A DNA stretch of 64,000 nucleotides from CAUZFZ01 sp963579025 (GTDB lineage Bacteria; Planctomycetota; Planctomycetia; Planctomycetales; Planctomycetaceae): the NCBI GenBank assembly GCA_963579025.1, contig CAUZFZ010000015.1:29108-93107 (forward strand). The letters are read 5' to 3'. A program made the position numbers and the translations under genes. The notes below the pieces were generated by a model that saw only the letters and a program-made list of their open reading frames with translations, ran no database searches and was not told where the DNA came from. Below are positions 6,347-14,838 of the stretch, one piece after another; positions within the stretch are counted from its first letter, which is position 1, and every line of letters starts with the position of its first letter.

Positions 6347-9187
6347 TCACGAGCGTCGCGGGGGAGCCAGGTCGGACACAACGATTTTCAGATCGTCAAA
6401 CCAGACTTCACCCAGTCCGTGTAACGTCAGTCGCAGCTTGAGGTCCGCCGCGCTGTTGACTTCGCGGATCATCTCGAACGACTCCCATTGATCCGCTTCC
6501 GTCCAGCGCAACCGTGTGCCCGTCAGGTTCTCACCAAGCGTCACTCCCTCCAGCGTCGAACTCACGGGATACGGGATGCGGATGCGACCACTGATATGGA
6601 CGATCTGCCCCGGCTCGACACTCACCGGTGGTGTCTCCAGAGCCAGCGGAGTTGCAGGCAGTGTGATCGGCGGTTCTCCCTCGGTGGTCTTCAGGCTCAG
6701 CATCCGCAGGATCGAGTTCTTGCTGCCCTGCAGAGTCGTGATCTCGACAGCCGCACGAATTCCTTCCAGTTCCGGCTGAATATTGCGCCAGCCTTCGTCC
6801 AGCATCTGGCGACTGTCCGTCCGCTCGAAACTGCCCGATGGAAGTCGGTTCTCGATTCCGGCCACGGGACTGGCTCCGATTCGGCGGACCAGCCGCCAGT
6901 GCTCGGGCAGTGTCTGAAAGCACGCCGTATACGGACTCGACAGTGGAGACCCGCGTCCTGCGATTGCTTCGTCCCAGTGAGCGCGTTGCAGGATGCGGAG
7001 CGTCTGCAGCGCCGCCTCCGCATTCCAACGGATGGAAGCCACATCGAGATGACTTTGCGGAAAGCCCGACCGCGTCGGCTGTCCCGAGTCCGGTCGCATG
7101 GTCACGTTGCGCTGATAATCTCGCTCGGCGGCCTTGATATACATTGCAGCCTGGTCGAGAAGCTGCGGTCCGTCTGGCTGTCCCGCGCCCAGAAGCTGCA
7201 GCTCGTGATCAACTTTGCGGACGCGTTCCAGCCGGGCCTTTGCCAGTTCCAGCCATAAGGCGGCGCTGCGGACTTTGATCGTGTTGATGCGTGATCGCAG
7301 GATGTTGCCCCAGTTGGGATCCGTCGACACCACCAGAGCGGCCACCTGATCAAACCGGTCCAGTCGAATGTGTTTGCCACTCGGACTCGAAGTACTCGGA
7401 ACAGTTCGCACTCCGGTTGTGGAGAGTTCCCAGATGGTTGCCGTGTCCTCAATGCCAGGGATCACCATTTCAAGATTGCGGGACGCCATCTGACCGGGAA
7501 CAAATTGCGTGTCCGGATCATGCCAGATGGGCATCAGCAATTGCCCGTTCGGTCCATGGATGAGCGAGAGTTCGATCGACTCCTGGCGAGGTTTCCCGCT
7601 GGCTTGCTTCTCTCGCTGGGCCCGCAGTTCCGCGGCACGTTGCCGCTGTTCAATCGCACCCACACCAGACACGTTGTTCCTGTCCGGATCGAATCGTCTG
7701 CCCTTGCCGGCCGTACTGATCCCGGAGATCGGAACCGTGCGGTGCTCAATGACCGACCGCGTGGCGAGCCACGGTTCCAGCAGTTCGATCTCCTGACTGA
7801 TGATGGCGATGATCAGCTCGCGTTCCCGCGCACCCGGAAATGTCGAGTCGAAACTGGTCGATTTCCAGTAACCAATTCCGCGAACTCCAGCGGACAGCGC
7901 GGTCCATGTCAGCAGCCGAATCTGCTCGGGTTCGACAACGGGCAGCGGCGACTTAAGCACTCCATCCTCGGGCTCGATCTCGGTCTGTATCCAGGTCGTG
8001 ACGAATGTTCCTGGCAGCAATTGCCGAATCTTCAGGCTGAGGAAGCGGCGGTAGTCGAGCGTCGAGTAGGCCGTTTGCAGAGGATGCAGCGTCAGTCCGA
8101 CGCCATCCAGCACGCGCGAGTACGACCGCTCCAGACCGCCGCCGCCGATGTCTGCGAAGATCGGGCGCTGCAACTTGTCTTCCGAGCGGACCAGCCGAAC
8201 CTGGCTGTCGACGATTTCGCGAGCGTCACCAGGAATGCGTGTCCCGAGATACCAGAACAGAATCCCGGGGTTCGGGTTCTCTCGCTCGAATCCGTCGAGT
8301 TTGATGACGACTTTGCCGGACGCATCAGGGGCCGATGCGATTCCGCGTGGAGGCGTCGCCATGGCCCACAAACCATGCTGCTGCAGATCGAGAATGTGAT
8401 CGCGGTCCTGGTAGTTATCGACCCAGACCACGTTGATCCCGATTTCGCGCAGGCGACTGGCCGGTTCCCCGTGATGCGGGGCGAAGATTGGTATCGACGG
8501 CCGGCCATCGATCAGAATCCGGTCGTGCCGCATCTCGACGCGACGCCGTTGCGGACGAACCTCTGCGTTGACGGGCACAATGTCCCGTTGCGGCGACGCA
8601 TAGCCAGTCCAGCGCAGATCATCAAAGAAGAACTCGGTGGTGCCTTTTCGCAACCGCGTCTCGACAACGACCCGGTCGAAGAACGCATTCTCAAGATCGA
8701 GTGATTTTCCCTGTAGCTCGGCGCGCAACCGCGTGATGCGATTGCGTAGGGCCTCGTTGGACACGTCGACCCGCAGAGTTTGCCAGTCGCCTGGATCAAG
8801 GTATGCCTCGCCGCGCAGCAATGCCGTCAGCGTCTGATTACTACGAGGGTCAACCTGTTTCGGGAAAACGAGTCTGAGTGAGACGACAGCCCCGGTGTGG
8901 CTGGATCGCATCTGCAGCGACAGCTCCAGATCTTCGATCGGCGCTGACGGTGGCAGAGCATGCTCAAGCCGGATGGTCGGATTATCTCGAAACGCATCGA
9001 TTTCGATGTTCTCAGACGCCTGTCCGCTATGGCGGATGAATCGATTTCGTCGTTGCACCCGCACACGTGCGTCGGCAGCGTTGGCTATGACAACCTGCCA
9101 TGAAGGCTCAGCCGCGTCGAAGCCATTCAGGTGATCTGCGGCCGTCACCGGAAGCACCGGCAGCAACAGCAGCAGCAATCGGCCCAT
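6347..9187 (-). CDS. Large secreted protein, glycoside-hydrolase-like, with flanking jelly-roll-type domains
   Basis: This 946-residue protein begins with a signal peptide (MGRLLLLLLPVLPVTAADH). An open extension to 9298 is not used here because it lies over repeat sequence and the hydrophobic leader begins at this ATG. Residues about 20-190 look like a beta-sandwich ending in FFFDDLRW, and the C-terminus ends similarly in VWFDDLKIVV. Both are typical of carbohydrate-binding jelly rolls. The middle (about 210-470) reads like a TIM barrel: DGRPSIPIFAPHH, REIGINVVWVDNY, WTALSAGVRGIGYW. A helical segment follows at about 600-720. I infer a carbohydrate-active enzyme or a catalytically dead relative. 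I could not identify the acid/base pair, so activity is uncertain. Confidence 0.7.
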   Translation of the reverse strand: MGRLLLLLLPVLPVTAADHLNGFDAAEPSWQVVIANAADARVRVQRRNRFIRHSGQASENIEIDAFRDNPTIRLEHALPPSAPIEDLELSLQMRSSHTGAVVSLRLVFPKQVDPRSNQTLTALLRGEAYLDPGDWQTLRVDVSNEALRNRITRLRAELQGKSLDLENAFFDRVVVETRLRKGTTEFFFDDLRWTGYASPQRDIVPVNAEVRPQRRRVEMRHDRILIDGRPSIPIFAPHHGEPASRLREIGINVVWVDNYQDRDHILDLQQHGLWAMATPPRGIASAPDASGKVVIKLDGFERENPNPGILFWYLGTRIPGDAREIVDSQVRLVRSEDKLQRPIFADIGGGGLERSYSRVLDGVGLTLHPLQTAYSTLDYRRFLSLKIRQLLPGTFVTTWIQTEIEPEDGVLKSPLPVVEPEQIRLLTWTALSAGVRGIGYWKSTSFDSTFPGARERELIIAIISQEIELLEPWLATRSVIEHRTVPISGISTAGKGRRFDPDRNNVSGVGAIEQRQRAAELRAQREKQASGKPRQESIELSLIHGPNGQLLMPIWHDPDTQFVPGQMASRNLEMVIPGIEDTATIWELSTTGVRTVPSTSSPSGKHIRLDRFDQVAALVVSTDPNWGNILRSRINTIKVRSAALWLELAKARLERVRKVDHELQLLGAGQPDGPQLLDQAAMYIKAAERDYQRNVTMRPDSGQPTRSGFPQSHLDVASIRWNAEAALQTLRILQRAHWDEAIAGRGSPLSSPYTACFQTLPEHWRLVRRIGASPVAGIENRLPSGSFERTDSRQMLDEGWRNIQPELEGIRAAVEITTLQGSKNSILRMLSLKTTEGEPPITLPATPLALETPPVSVEPGQIVHISGRIRIPYPVSSTLEGVTLGENLTGTRLRWTEADQWESFEMIREVNSAADLKLRLTLHGLGEVWFDDLKIVVSDLAPPRRS

Positions 9188-9647
9188 GATTGCAAGGTGG
9201 GCGCTCCGCCGCTGATGGGAATGCGCGGCGTCCCGGTGCATGCTCCCAGGCACAGCGTGGGAACCTTCCGTCGCAGACTCATCCCTGAATCCGAACAATA
9301 TTCGCAGTCCTTCGCAGCCGGTACAGGACGGGCATTCCGTTGCCCATCGTCAACAACTGGCACTTTTTCGCCGAAACTGGCATCAATCCGTTCGACAAAG
9401 GCAGGCCTGAATCAAAGCCGAATGATGGCAGCCGCGTGGCCGTAACTCCCGGAGTCTAAAACAGGTTACGGAATCTACCAAGATGAAGCGTTGCCAGAAC
9501 GCAACGTGATGCAAACTGACAATCCCCTGTCCCCGGAGCACCTAAGTCTCAATCCAATCGGAGCTTAGAGGCAAGGGGTTGAGAATCGTTCGAGGCAGGG
9601 GCACAATCTGGGTCAACTTCGCGGACTATCTCAGGAGACCAGCGCCC
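9188..9647. other. 460-base divergent intergenic region
   Basis: This lies between the secreted protein gene (minus) and a small plus-strand gene. It should hold promoters for both, but no convincing -35/-10 pair was found. It contains the repeat remnant at 9197-9264 and a short hairpin at about 9490-9507 (CGTTGC, six-base loop, GCAACG). The rest shows nothing recognisable. Confidence 0.5.
9197..9264. repeat. Remnant of a CCCACGC/GCGTGGG interspersed repeat
   Basis: On the minus strand the sequence reads GGTTCCCACGCTGTGCCTGG and continues through GGAGCATGC, GGGACGCCGCGCATTCCCA and GGCGGAGCGCC. This resembles the widespread 'gttcccacgctctgcgtgggaac' family of interspersed bacterial repeats. 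CCCA...TGGG arms at 9243-9264 form an imperfect hairpin. It sits in the leader of the large secreted-protein gene. Recognition is from memory of the motif type, so identity is moderate. Confidence 0.45.
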
Positions 9648-9923
9648 ATGAATTCCACGTCCCGATTTCCCGAAACAGGCGAAAGCGATTTGCCGAGGGA
9701 ACTGGTCGATCTGGCCAAGGCAATCGCGGCGCTACCCGAGCACCACCAGCAGGATCTCGAACCTGTTTACAGTCGTGTGGTTGACTCGGTGAAGCGTCGT
9801 CGCCGAATCCTGTCCCTCGTACAGGAAGCACTCTCGCAGCTTCGGCTCGACATCAAATATCTGATGTTTGATCTCGAAGTCACCCGTAAGGAGAGAGACG
9901 AACTGCGCGAGCGACTCGACTGA
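9648..9923 (+). CDS. Small helical hypothetical protein
   Basis: This 91-residue protein begins MNSTSRFPETGESDLPRELV. The ATG at 9648 is chosen over an upstream in-frame ATG (9579), because coding character starts here. The C-terminal 50 residues are charged and helical (SVKRRRRILSLVQEALSQL, then KERDELRERLD), probably a coiled coil. It has no signal peptide, cysteines or catalytic motif. The gene is convergent with the BASS transporter, 51 bases away. Its function is unknown. A small DNA-associated or scaffold protein is conceivable from the basic RRRR cluster, but nothing in the context tests this. Confidence 0.65.
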   Translation: MNSTSRFPETGESDLPRELVDLAKAIAALPEHHQQDLEPVYSRVVDSVKRRRRILSLVQEALSQLRLDIKYLMFDLEVTRKERDELRERLD

Positions 9924-9974
9924 TCCTCTCCAGCGTGACTCTCTTTCCCGTACCGTCACCACCAATCTCCTGTC

Positions 9975-11021
9975 TCACTTCACTTCCACCTCTCCTTCCG
10001 TTTCCGGCGTCACTGGCGATTCTCCGTCGCCCGGCACATCACCTGCCTCTCGCCGATCATTCCACCCCCACCACTGAGCCAGCATCGTTCCCGTCAGCAT
10101 GCACCCGAACGTGTAGACTGCCGTCGGAATCGCCGCGGCCGGTTCGTTTTCGAACAGGTCGAGGACGAGAAACGTCCCCAGTCCCGCGTTCTGCATGCCA
10201 ACCTCAAGTGTCAATGCGCGCCGCATGGGTTCGGGCAGTCGTAATGCACGACCGCCTCCATACCCGGCCGAGTAACCAAGCCCATTGATGACGAGCAGGG
10301 CCAGCAGCATTGACCCGGCGCCGACCGCGTGTCCCGAGAATGCGTCAGCCAGGCGATCTCGATTCAGCGCGACCACGACAGCGATGATCCAGACAATCGT
10401 CGCGTTGGCGACGATCGGAGCCAGCGGTTGAATGCCCCGCGCCACTGGACTCCAGAATCGACACAACAGATGTCCGATTACGACCGGACCGACAACACGC
10501 TGCAGGAGTTTGACAGCTTCGGCCGCCGGATCGATCTCCACAAATGCGCTCAACGTCAACTGAAACGCCAGCGGCACGATCAACGGTGACAGAATGGTCG
10601 CGCTGGTGGTGAGGCTGATCGAGTAGCTGACGTTCCCGCGAGCTGCGAGGGTCAATACGTTCGATGCCATGGCCCCTGGCACACAACCAACAACGATGAC
10701 ACCAATCAGATACTCGCGTTCGAGCCCCAGCAAAGTGCCACAGCCCCACGCGAGCAGCGGCATGACCGAGTACTGGATCGCCGTCCCGCCCAACACCGTC
10801 GGCCAGCGACGGAAGACCTCATCGATTTCATCGACAGTGATCAGGCAACCGATGCAGAACATCGTCAGCGAGATCATCAGTCCCAGTGCCGGCCGCGTCG
10901 CTGCGAACGGGTCCAGGGAATCCACCCCAGCCAGATCGATCCAGAAATATGCGACCACAGAAAACAACACCAGCCAGATCAGAAGAAGCTGCTGAATGAT
11001 GCCAGAGATGCGTGCGATCAT
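9975..11021 (-). CDS. BASS-family sodium-coupled organic anion transporter
   Basis: This 348-residue polytopic membrane protein belongs to the bile acid:sodium symporter (SBF/BASS) family. About nine or ten hydrophobic segments fill residues 8-330. Family-typical stretches are LMISLTMFCIGC early in the protein, GVIVVGCVPGAMASNVLTLA, the conserved Pro/Gly/Asn-containing crossing region, and MQNAGLGTFLVLDLF near the C-terminus, which helps form the sodium site. The substrate cannot be read from sequence; bacterial members carry keto acids, pantoate or bile-acid-like anions. The last 20 residues are hydrophilic and Glu/Gly-rich. It is transcribed divergently from the gene at 11209 with 187 bases between them. 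Confidence 0.9.
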   Translation of the reverse strand: MIARISGIIQQLLLIWLVLFSVVAYFWIDLAGVDSLDPFAATRPALGLMISLTMFCIGCLITVDEIDEVFRRWPTVLGGTAIQYSVMPLLAWGCGTLLGLEREYLIGVIVVGCVPGAMASNVLTLAARGNVSYSISLTTSATILSPLIVPLAFQLTLSAFVEIDPAAEAVKLLQRVVGPVVIGHLLCRFWSPVARGIQPLAPIVANATIVWIIAVVVALNRDRLADAFSGHAVGAGSMLLALLVINGLGYSAGYGGGRALRLPEPMRRALTLEVGMQNAGLGTFLVLDLFENEPAAAIPTAVYTFGCMLTGTMLAQWWGWNDRREAGDVPGDGESPVTPETEGEVEVK

Positions 11022-11208
11022 GCTCGGTTGCCTGTGGCGTATCGGGAGGAGTACGGAATCGTAGAGTCTGCTCGTTGATTCTCCGAACCTGCATCAACGC
11101 CCTGCTCCCAGGTTTTGACGGTCCAACAGATCTGCGATCGCGGCGAAAAAGTCCGTCTTGAGGCCGTTTTTCTGTCTCGGGTAGCATTCCGGCCGGTTTT
11201 CATTTCAG

Positions 11209-11727
11209 GTGAATTCACGGGGAGTCGACACGGGCGTGGACTATCAGTTCAAGTCGATTGGAAAGACATGCGCCGCGACCGGCCAGCCGCTGCAGCCCGG
11301 AAGTCGGTCTCACAGTGTGCTTGTTGATCGGGATGGCCAAATGCTGCGGCTCGACTTTTCCGAAGAAGGCTGGACTGGCCCGCCGGAAGATGCCGTGGGC
11401 GAATGGATTACCGTCGTGCCCGAGGATTCGTCAAAGTCGCAGGAAGTCGATACCGACAGTCTGATGGCGTATTTCGAGCAACTTTGCGAGGAGCCGAATC
11501 CCGGTCACGATCGAATGCGGTACGTTCTGGCTGTTCTGTTGCTGAAGAAGCGGCGGCTGCGACTGGAAGGCTCGCGACGGGATGACGACGGCAACGACTT
11601 CCTGCAGCTTCACGGAACACACGCGGAAGGCGAATTCGAGATCCCCGATCAGGAACTCGATGAAGAGGAAATCACGTCATTGCAGGCAGCACTCACGACT
11701 CAGCTCGCCGAAGAATGGAATTCGTGA
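11209..11727 (+). CDS. Hypothetical acidic protein with a treble-clef-like N-terminus
   Basis: This 172-residue cytoplasmic protein begins at GTG 11209; a second GTG at 11236 is an equally plausible start. The N-terminal part reads FKSIGKTCAATGQPLQPGS, a pattern found in short zinc-ribbon-like or treble-clef-like modules, though only one cysteine is present, so zinc binding is doubtful. RMRYVLAVLLLKKRRLRLEG forms a mid-protein helix. The acidic C-terminal tail contains PDQELDEEEITSLQ. A lipoprotein gene follows 78 bases downstream on the same strand, so the two may be cotranscribed. Comparable short proteins are common in planctomycete genomes; the function is unknown. Confidence 0.7.
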   Translation: MNSRGVDTGVDYQFKSIGKTCAATGQPLQPGSRSHSVLVDRDGQMLRLDFSEEGWTGPPEDAVGEWITVVPEDSSKSQEVDTDSLMAYFEQLCEEPNPGHDRMRYVLAVLLLKKRRLRLEGSRRDDDGNDFLQLHGTHAEGEFEIPDQELDEEEITSLQAALTTQLAEEWNS

Positions 11728-11805
11728 CACGCAATTGACCGCCAGCCGGATCAGTGCAGTTAATCGACGCAGCAGACAATTCCCGACATCAGCCACGGAA
11801 GGCCG

Positions 11806-12660
11806 ATGATGCCGACACGACTCACAGAGTTATGCCTTTGTGTGCTGCTGCTTACGTCCTCAGGCTGCGCATTGTGGCCCTTCTGGGGCCGCAAGAACGC
11901 GCCAGCACCGCGCGTGCTTGCTCACGATGCGTCGCGGGACGAAATCCTCGAGCACCTCAACAACGAACGCGCCCGGCTCGTTGGCTGGCGATCGACCGAT
12001 GTCCGCATCACGGCACGAGGCGAAGGCATCGTGGCTCCGAAGCTGTCCGCGCGATTGAGTATTGAAAGCCCGCGAAATCTGCGGTTGATGGCGTCGTCAT
12101 TGCGCGGCGACGAAGTCGACTTTGGCTCCAACAACGATCGCTTTTGGTTCTGGATGCGGGCCAGCAAGCCAAAATATATTCTCACAGGCTCGCATTCAGT
12201 ATTGGAGCAGCAGCCGTCGATGCCGCTGCCGTTTCCGCCGTCCTGGCTGATGGAGGCACTGGGAGTAATCCCCGTCGACCCGAACGGCGTTCAGATGCTG
12301 CGCGACCCGGCAACTCCCGATCAGGTGCGACTGATTTCGGCCGAATCGCTGCAGGGTCAGCAGATGCAGCGGATCATGGTGGTCGACCTGCCACTCGGTC
12401 AGATCACCGAACACGCACTGTACGACGCGAATGAGCGGCTGATTGCGAGCGCTTCGATGAGCGACTTCCGTTCGAGCCAGGCGGGTACGACTCTGCCTCA
12501 CAGCATCGAGCTGAACTGGCCACAAACCGGCACGGAACTGGCGCTGAAGATCAAATCGATCGAGGTCAACCCGTCGATGCCCGCAGCGAACTGGGAAGTC
12601 CCAACGTACCCCAACTACCGGATTGTCGACCTCGACCGCGAGTACGAGCGATCGTTCTGA
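11806..12660 (+). CDS. Lipoprotein resembling LolA/LolB-type carriers
   Basis: This 284-residue lipoprotein has a hydrophobic leader ending in LLTSSGC, with the lipidated Cys at residue 21. The mature part begins with a Trp/Phe-rich stretch and then reads as an alternating beta structure with ITARGEGIVAPKLSARLSIE, LRLMASSL and FWFWMRASKPKYILTGS. This is the kind of half-barrel seen in LolA/LolB and related lipoprotein carriers (DUF4292-like). I infer a role in envelope lipid or lipoprotein handling, but residue-level proof is absent. Two start ATGs are adjacent (11806 and 11809). It ends 25 bases from the convergent ABC ATPase gene. Confidence 0.75.
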   Translation: MMPTRLTELCLCVLLLTSSGCALWPFWGRKNAPAPRVLAHDASRDEILEHLNNERARLVGWRSTDVRITARGEGIVAPKLSARLSIESPRNLRLMASSLRGDEVDFGSNNDRFWFWMRASKPKYILTGSHSVLEQQPSMPLPFPPSWLMEALGVIPVDPNGVQMLRDPATPDQVRLISAESLQGQQMQRIMVVDLPLGQITEHALYDANERLIASASMSDFRSSQAGTTLPHSIELNWPQTGTELALKIKSIEVNPSMPAANWEVPTYPNYRIVDLDREYERSF

Positions 12661-12685
12661 AATGTGCTGTCTGTTGGTGAGGACC

Positions 12686-13477
12686 TCAGGGACTCGCCTG
12701 TGAACGCAGACGCCACGGGACTTCCAGCCCGTGTTTCTCCATCAGCACCTCGTCTGACAATATGGCTTGCACGTCACCAAACGCCTGCAGCTTCCCGCCG
12801 TCCAGCACAATGACGCGGCTGCATATTTCAGCGACGAGATCCAGATCGTGCGTCGCAATCATCTGACTGCCGGGAAACTCACGCAGGATTTCGATCAGCC
12901 CGCGCCGCGATCTCGGATCCAGATTGCTGAACGGTTCATCGAGGACCAGCACTTCCGGTTCGCACGCCAGCACTCCGGCCAGACACACCCGCTTGCGTTC
13001 GCCCACGCTGAGTTGCAGCGTGCCGCGGTTCTCGAAGCCGCTCAGACCGACGCGTTCCAGACTGAGTTCGACCCGGTGCAGAACTTCGCTCCGCTCGAGT
13101 CCCAGATTAAGCGGTCCGAAAGCGACGTCTTCCCGCACAGTCGGACAAAAGAGTTGATCATCCGGGTCCTGAAACACGAACCCGACGCGCTGACGGACCT
13201 GCCTGAGTGTGGACCGTCGTACCGCAATGCCGTGGACGGCCACGGAAGCGGCCTGCGAATCGGGCGGCAGACGTTCGGGCAACAGGCCGTTCAGATGCAT
13301 CAGCAACGTTGTCTTGCCCGCGCCACTGGGTCCGATCAGTGCCACGGTCTCGCCTGATGGAATCTCAAAACTGATGTCCTTCAACACCGCCGGGCCCGCG
13401 GCATACGAATAATTCAGCGAGCGGACTTCGACCGCCGGTTGATTCGATTCAGCGAAATCCACTGCAGTCTCCGTCAT
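12686..13477 (-). CDS. Energy-coupling ABC ATPase, cobalt/nickel (CbiO) type
   Basis: This 263-residue ATPase has Walker A GPSGAGKT (residues 49-56), Q-loop VFQDPDDQLF, signature LSVGERKR (about 156-163, where the second residue pair is VG rather than GG), Walker B VLVLDEP (about 176-182) and the switch His in IATHDLDLV. The VFQDPDDQLF and GERKRVCLAGVLA stretches are typical of CbiO/EcfA subunits that power cobalt, nickel or vitamin uptake. The ATG at 13477 was chosen; the open extension to 13702 lies over the divergent MoxR gene and is rejected. No CbiM, CbiN or CbiQ partner is in the window, so the transmembrane partner must be encoded elsewhere. Confidence 0.88.
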   Translation of the reverse strand: MTETAVDFAESNQPAVEVRSLNYSYAAGPAVLKDISFEIPSGETVALIGPSGAGKTTLLMHLNGLLPERLPPDSQAASVAVHGIAVRRSTLRQVRQRVGFVFQDPDDQLFCPTVREDVAFGPLNLGLERSEVLHRVELSLERVGLSGFENRGTLQLSVGERKRVCLAGVLACEPEVLVLDEPFSNLDPRSRRGLIEILREFPGSQMIATHDLDLVAEICSRVIVLDGGKLQAFGDVQAILSDEVLMEKHGLEVPWRLRSQASP

Positions 13478-13531
13478 GACTGGACTCGACAGGAAGCACC
13501 CCCGATCATCTGACCTCTGCAACGTCCCACT

Positions 13532-14572
13532 TTGAACCAGTTTGAGACCGGAACCCCCGTGGCCGACAAACGCGATTTCGACGAGTTCCTCGGAAAATTC
13601 AACAAGCATCATGGCCTGATGACCGATGAGCTGCACAAGGTCATCATCGGTCAGCAGTCCGTCATTGATCAGATTCTTGCCGCCATTTTCACCGGCGGAC
13701 ACTGCCTGCTGGTGGGTGTTCCCGGTCTGGCCAAGACGCTCATTGTCAGCACGATCGCGAAGATCCTGGATGCTGAGTTCAAGCGGATTCAGTTCACGCC
13801 CGACCTGATGCCCTCAGACATTACCGGGACCAATGTGCTGGACGAAACCGAATCCGGCAAACGCGAATTTCGATTCGTGAAGGGGCCGGTGTTCACGAAC
13901 GTGCTTCTGGCCGACGAAATCAACCGCACGCCGCCCAAGACGCAGGCCGCGCTGCTGCAGGCCATGCAGGAACACGAAGTCACCGTCGGGCAGGAAACCT
14001 ACAAACTGCCCGATCCATTCTTCGTCATTGCCACACAGAATCCGATCGAACAGGAAGGCACGTATCCACTGCCGGAGGCGCAACTCGACCGATTCATGTT
14101 CAACGTGAAGGTCGACTATCCCTCGCTGGAGGAAGAGGAACGGATTCTCGCTGCAACAGCTACAGGGGAACGATCTGAGGTTCGCCGAGTCCTGACGGCG
14201 AAATCGATCGTGTTTCTGCAGAAACAGATCAGTCAGATCGAAATCGCACCGCTGACGATCAACTACGTGACTCGGCTCGTTCGGGCAACGCGTCCCAAGG
14301 AAGCCGACAGTCCGAAGTTCATTCAGGAACTCATCGACTGGGGGGCTGGTCCGCGAGCCGGTCAGTATCTGATCGCCGGCGGCAAAGCCATGGCCGCCAT
14401 GAACGGCCAGCCAGCGGTATCAGTCGAGAACATCCGGCGGGTGGCGATTCCCGTACTCCGTCACCGAATCGCCCCGAACTTCCAGGCCCAGGCAGAGGGT
14501 TACACGCCGGAATCAATCATCGAGCGACTGATTAAAGAAGTCCCCGAGCCGAAGATCGCCAAGTACGGGTAA
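13532..14572 (+). CDS. MoxR-family AAA+ ATPase, stand-alone
   Basis: This 346-residue AAA_3/MoxR ATPase has Walker A GVPGLAKT (residues 62-69), Walker B LLADE (about 125-129), sensor 1 ATQNPIEQEGTYPLPEAQLD, and the RFMF and AGPRAGQ arginine sites. MoxR proteins act as chaperones that assemble or activate complexes together with VWA-domain partners. The start is TTG 13532 or GTG 13559 (residue 10); neither has a strong Shine-Dalgarno. Unlike the two MoxR genes at 37-39 kb, it has no DUF58 or VWA neighbour. It is divergent from the ABC ATPase with only 54 bases between them, which must hold both promoters. Confidence 0.93.
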   Translation: MNQFETGTPVADKRDFDEFLGKFNKHHGLMTDELHKVIIGQQSVIDQILAAIFTGGHCLLVGVPGLAKTLIVSTIAKILDAEFKRIQFTPDLMPSDITGTNVLDETESGKREFRFVKGPVFTNVLLADEINRTPPKTQAALLQAMQEHEVTVGQETYKLPDPFFVIATQNPIEQEGTYPLPEAQLDRFMFNVKVDYPSLEEEERILAATATGERSEVRRVLTAKSIVFLQKQISQIEIAPLTINYVTRLVRATRPKEADSPKFIQELIDWGAGPRAGQYLIAGGKAMAAMNGQPAVSVENIRRVAIPVLRHRIAPNFQAQAEGYTPESIIERLIKEVPEPKIAKYG

Positions 14573-14605
14573 GATCTCTCCAGAATTGATTAGCAGTTGG
14601 CTGTC

Positions 14606-14628
14606 CCCTCTCCCCCACGGGGAGAGGG
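14606..14628. repeat. CCCTCTCCCC hairpin repeat after the MoxR gene
   Basis: CCCTCTCCCC, loop CAC, GGGGAGAGGG forms a perfect 10-base stem, followed by another GGGAGAGGGGG copy to about 14642. It starts 33 bases after the MoxR stop and resembles the CCCTCTCC interspersed repeats found in many GC-rich genomes. It could stop transcription, but no T-run follows on either side, so a terminator role is uncertain. Confidence 0.6.
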
Positions 14629-14703
14629 TTAGGGAGAGGGGGTCTGTGACAGCGCGTTGATCATCGAGCCAAGGAATAAATCACAGCCCGTCCGGTCCAC
14701 TTA

Positions 14704-14813
14704 GGACGCGTGTAGAATTAACTTCCCGATCTGGTGAGCCGAACGCGCTAGCGTCGAGCCCGAGGCTAGCGCCTACGGCTCACGAACTCGGGAACTTAAT
14801 TCGACACGCGTCC
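14704..14813. repeat. 110-base imperfect palindrome, possible miniature mobile element
   Basis: The left arm starts GGACGCGTGTAGAATTAACT and the right arm, read on the other strand, starts GGACGCGTGTCGAATTAAGT. The match continues inward through TTCCCGA, GTGAGCCG and GCGCTAGC for about 54 bases per arm with roughly a dozen mismatches. The GTGAGCCG...GCTAGCG core resembles repeats scattered through Rhodopirellula-type genomes. No gene lies within it. It ends 25 bases before the next start codon and could fold as a long hairpin in the leader of that gene. Confidence 0.8.
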
Positions 14814-14838
14814 AAACCGTCCACCGAGAACCTCGCGC

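Noticed and set aside
7370..8704. 444-residue open frame on the plus strand
   Set aside because: It is antisense to the large secreted protein and has no signal peptide or domain. It is a shadow of a real gene.
13478..13702. N-terminal extension of the ABC ATPase gene
   Set aside because: It runs over the divergent MoxR gene. The ATPase homology begins just after ATG 13477, so the short start is preferred.
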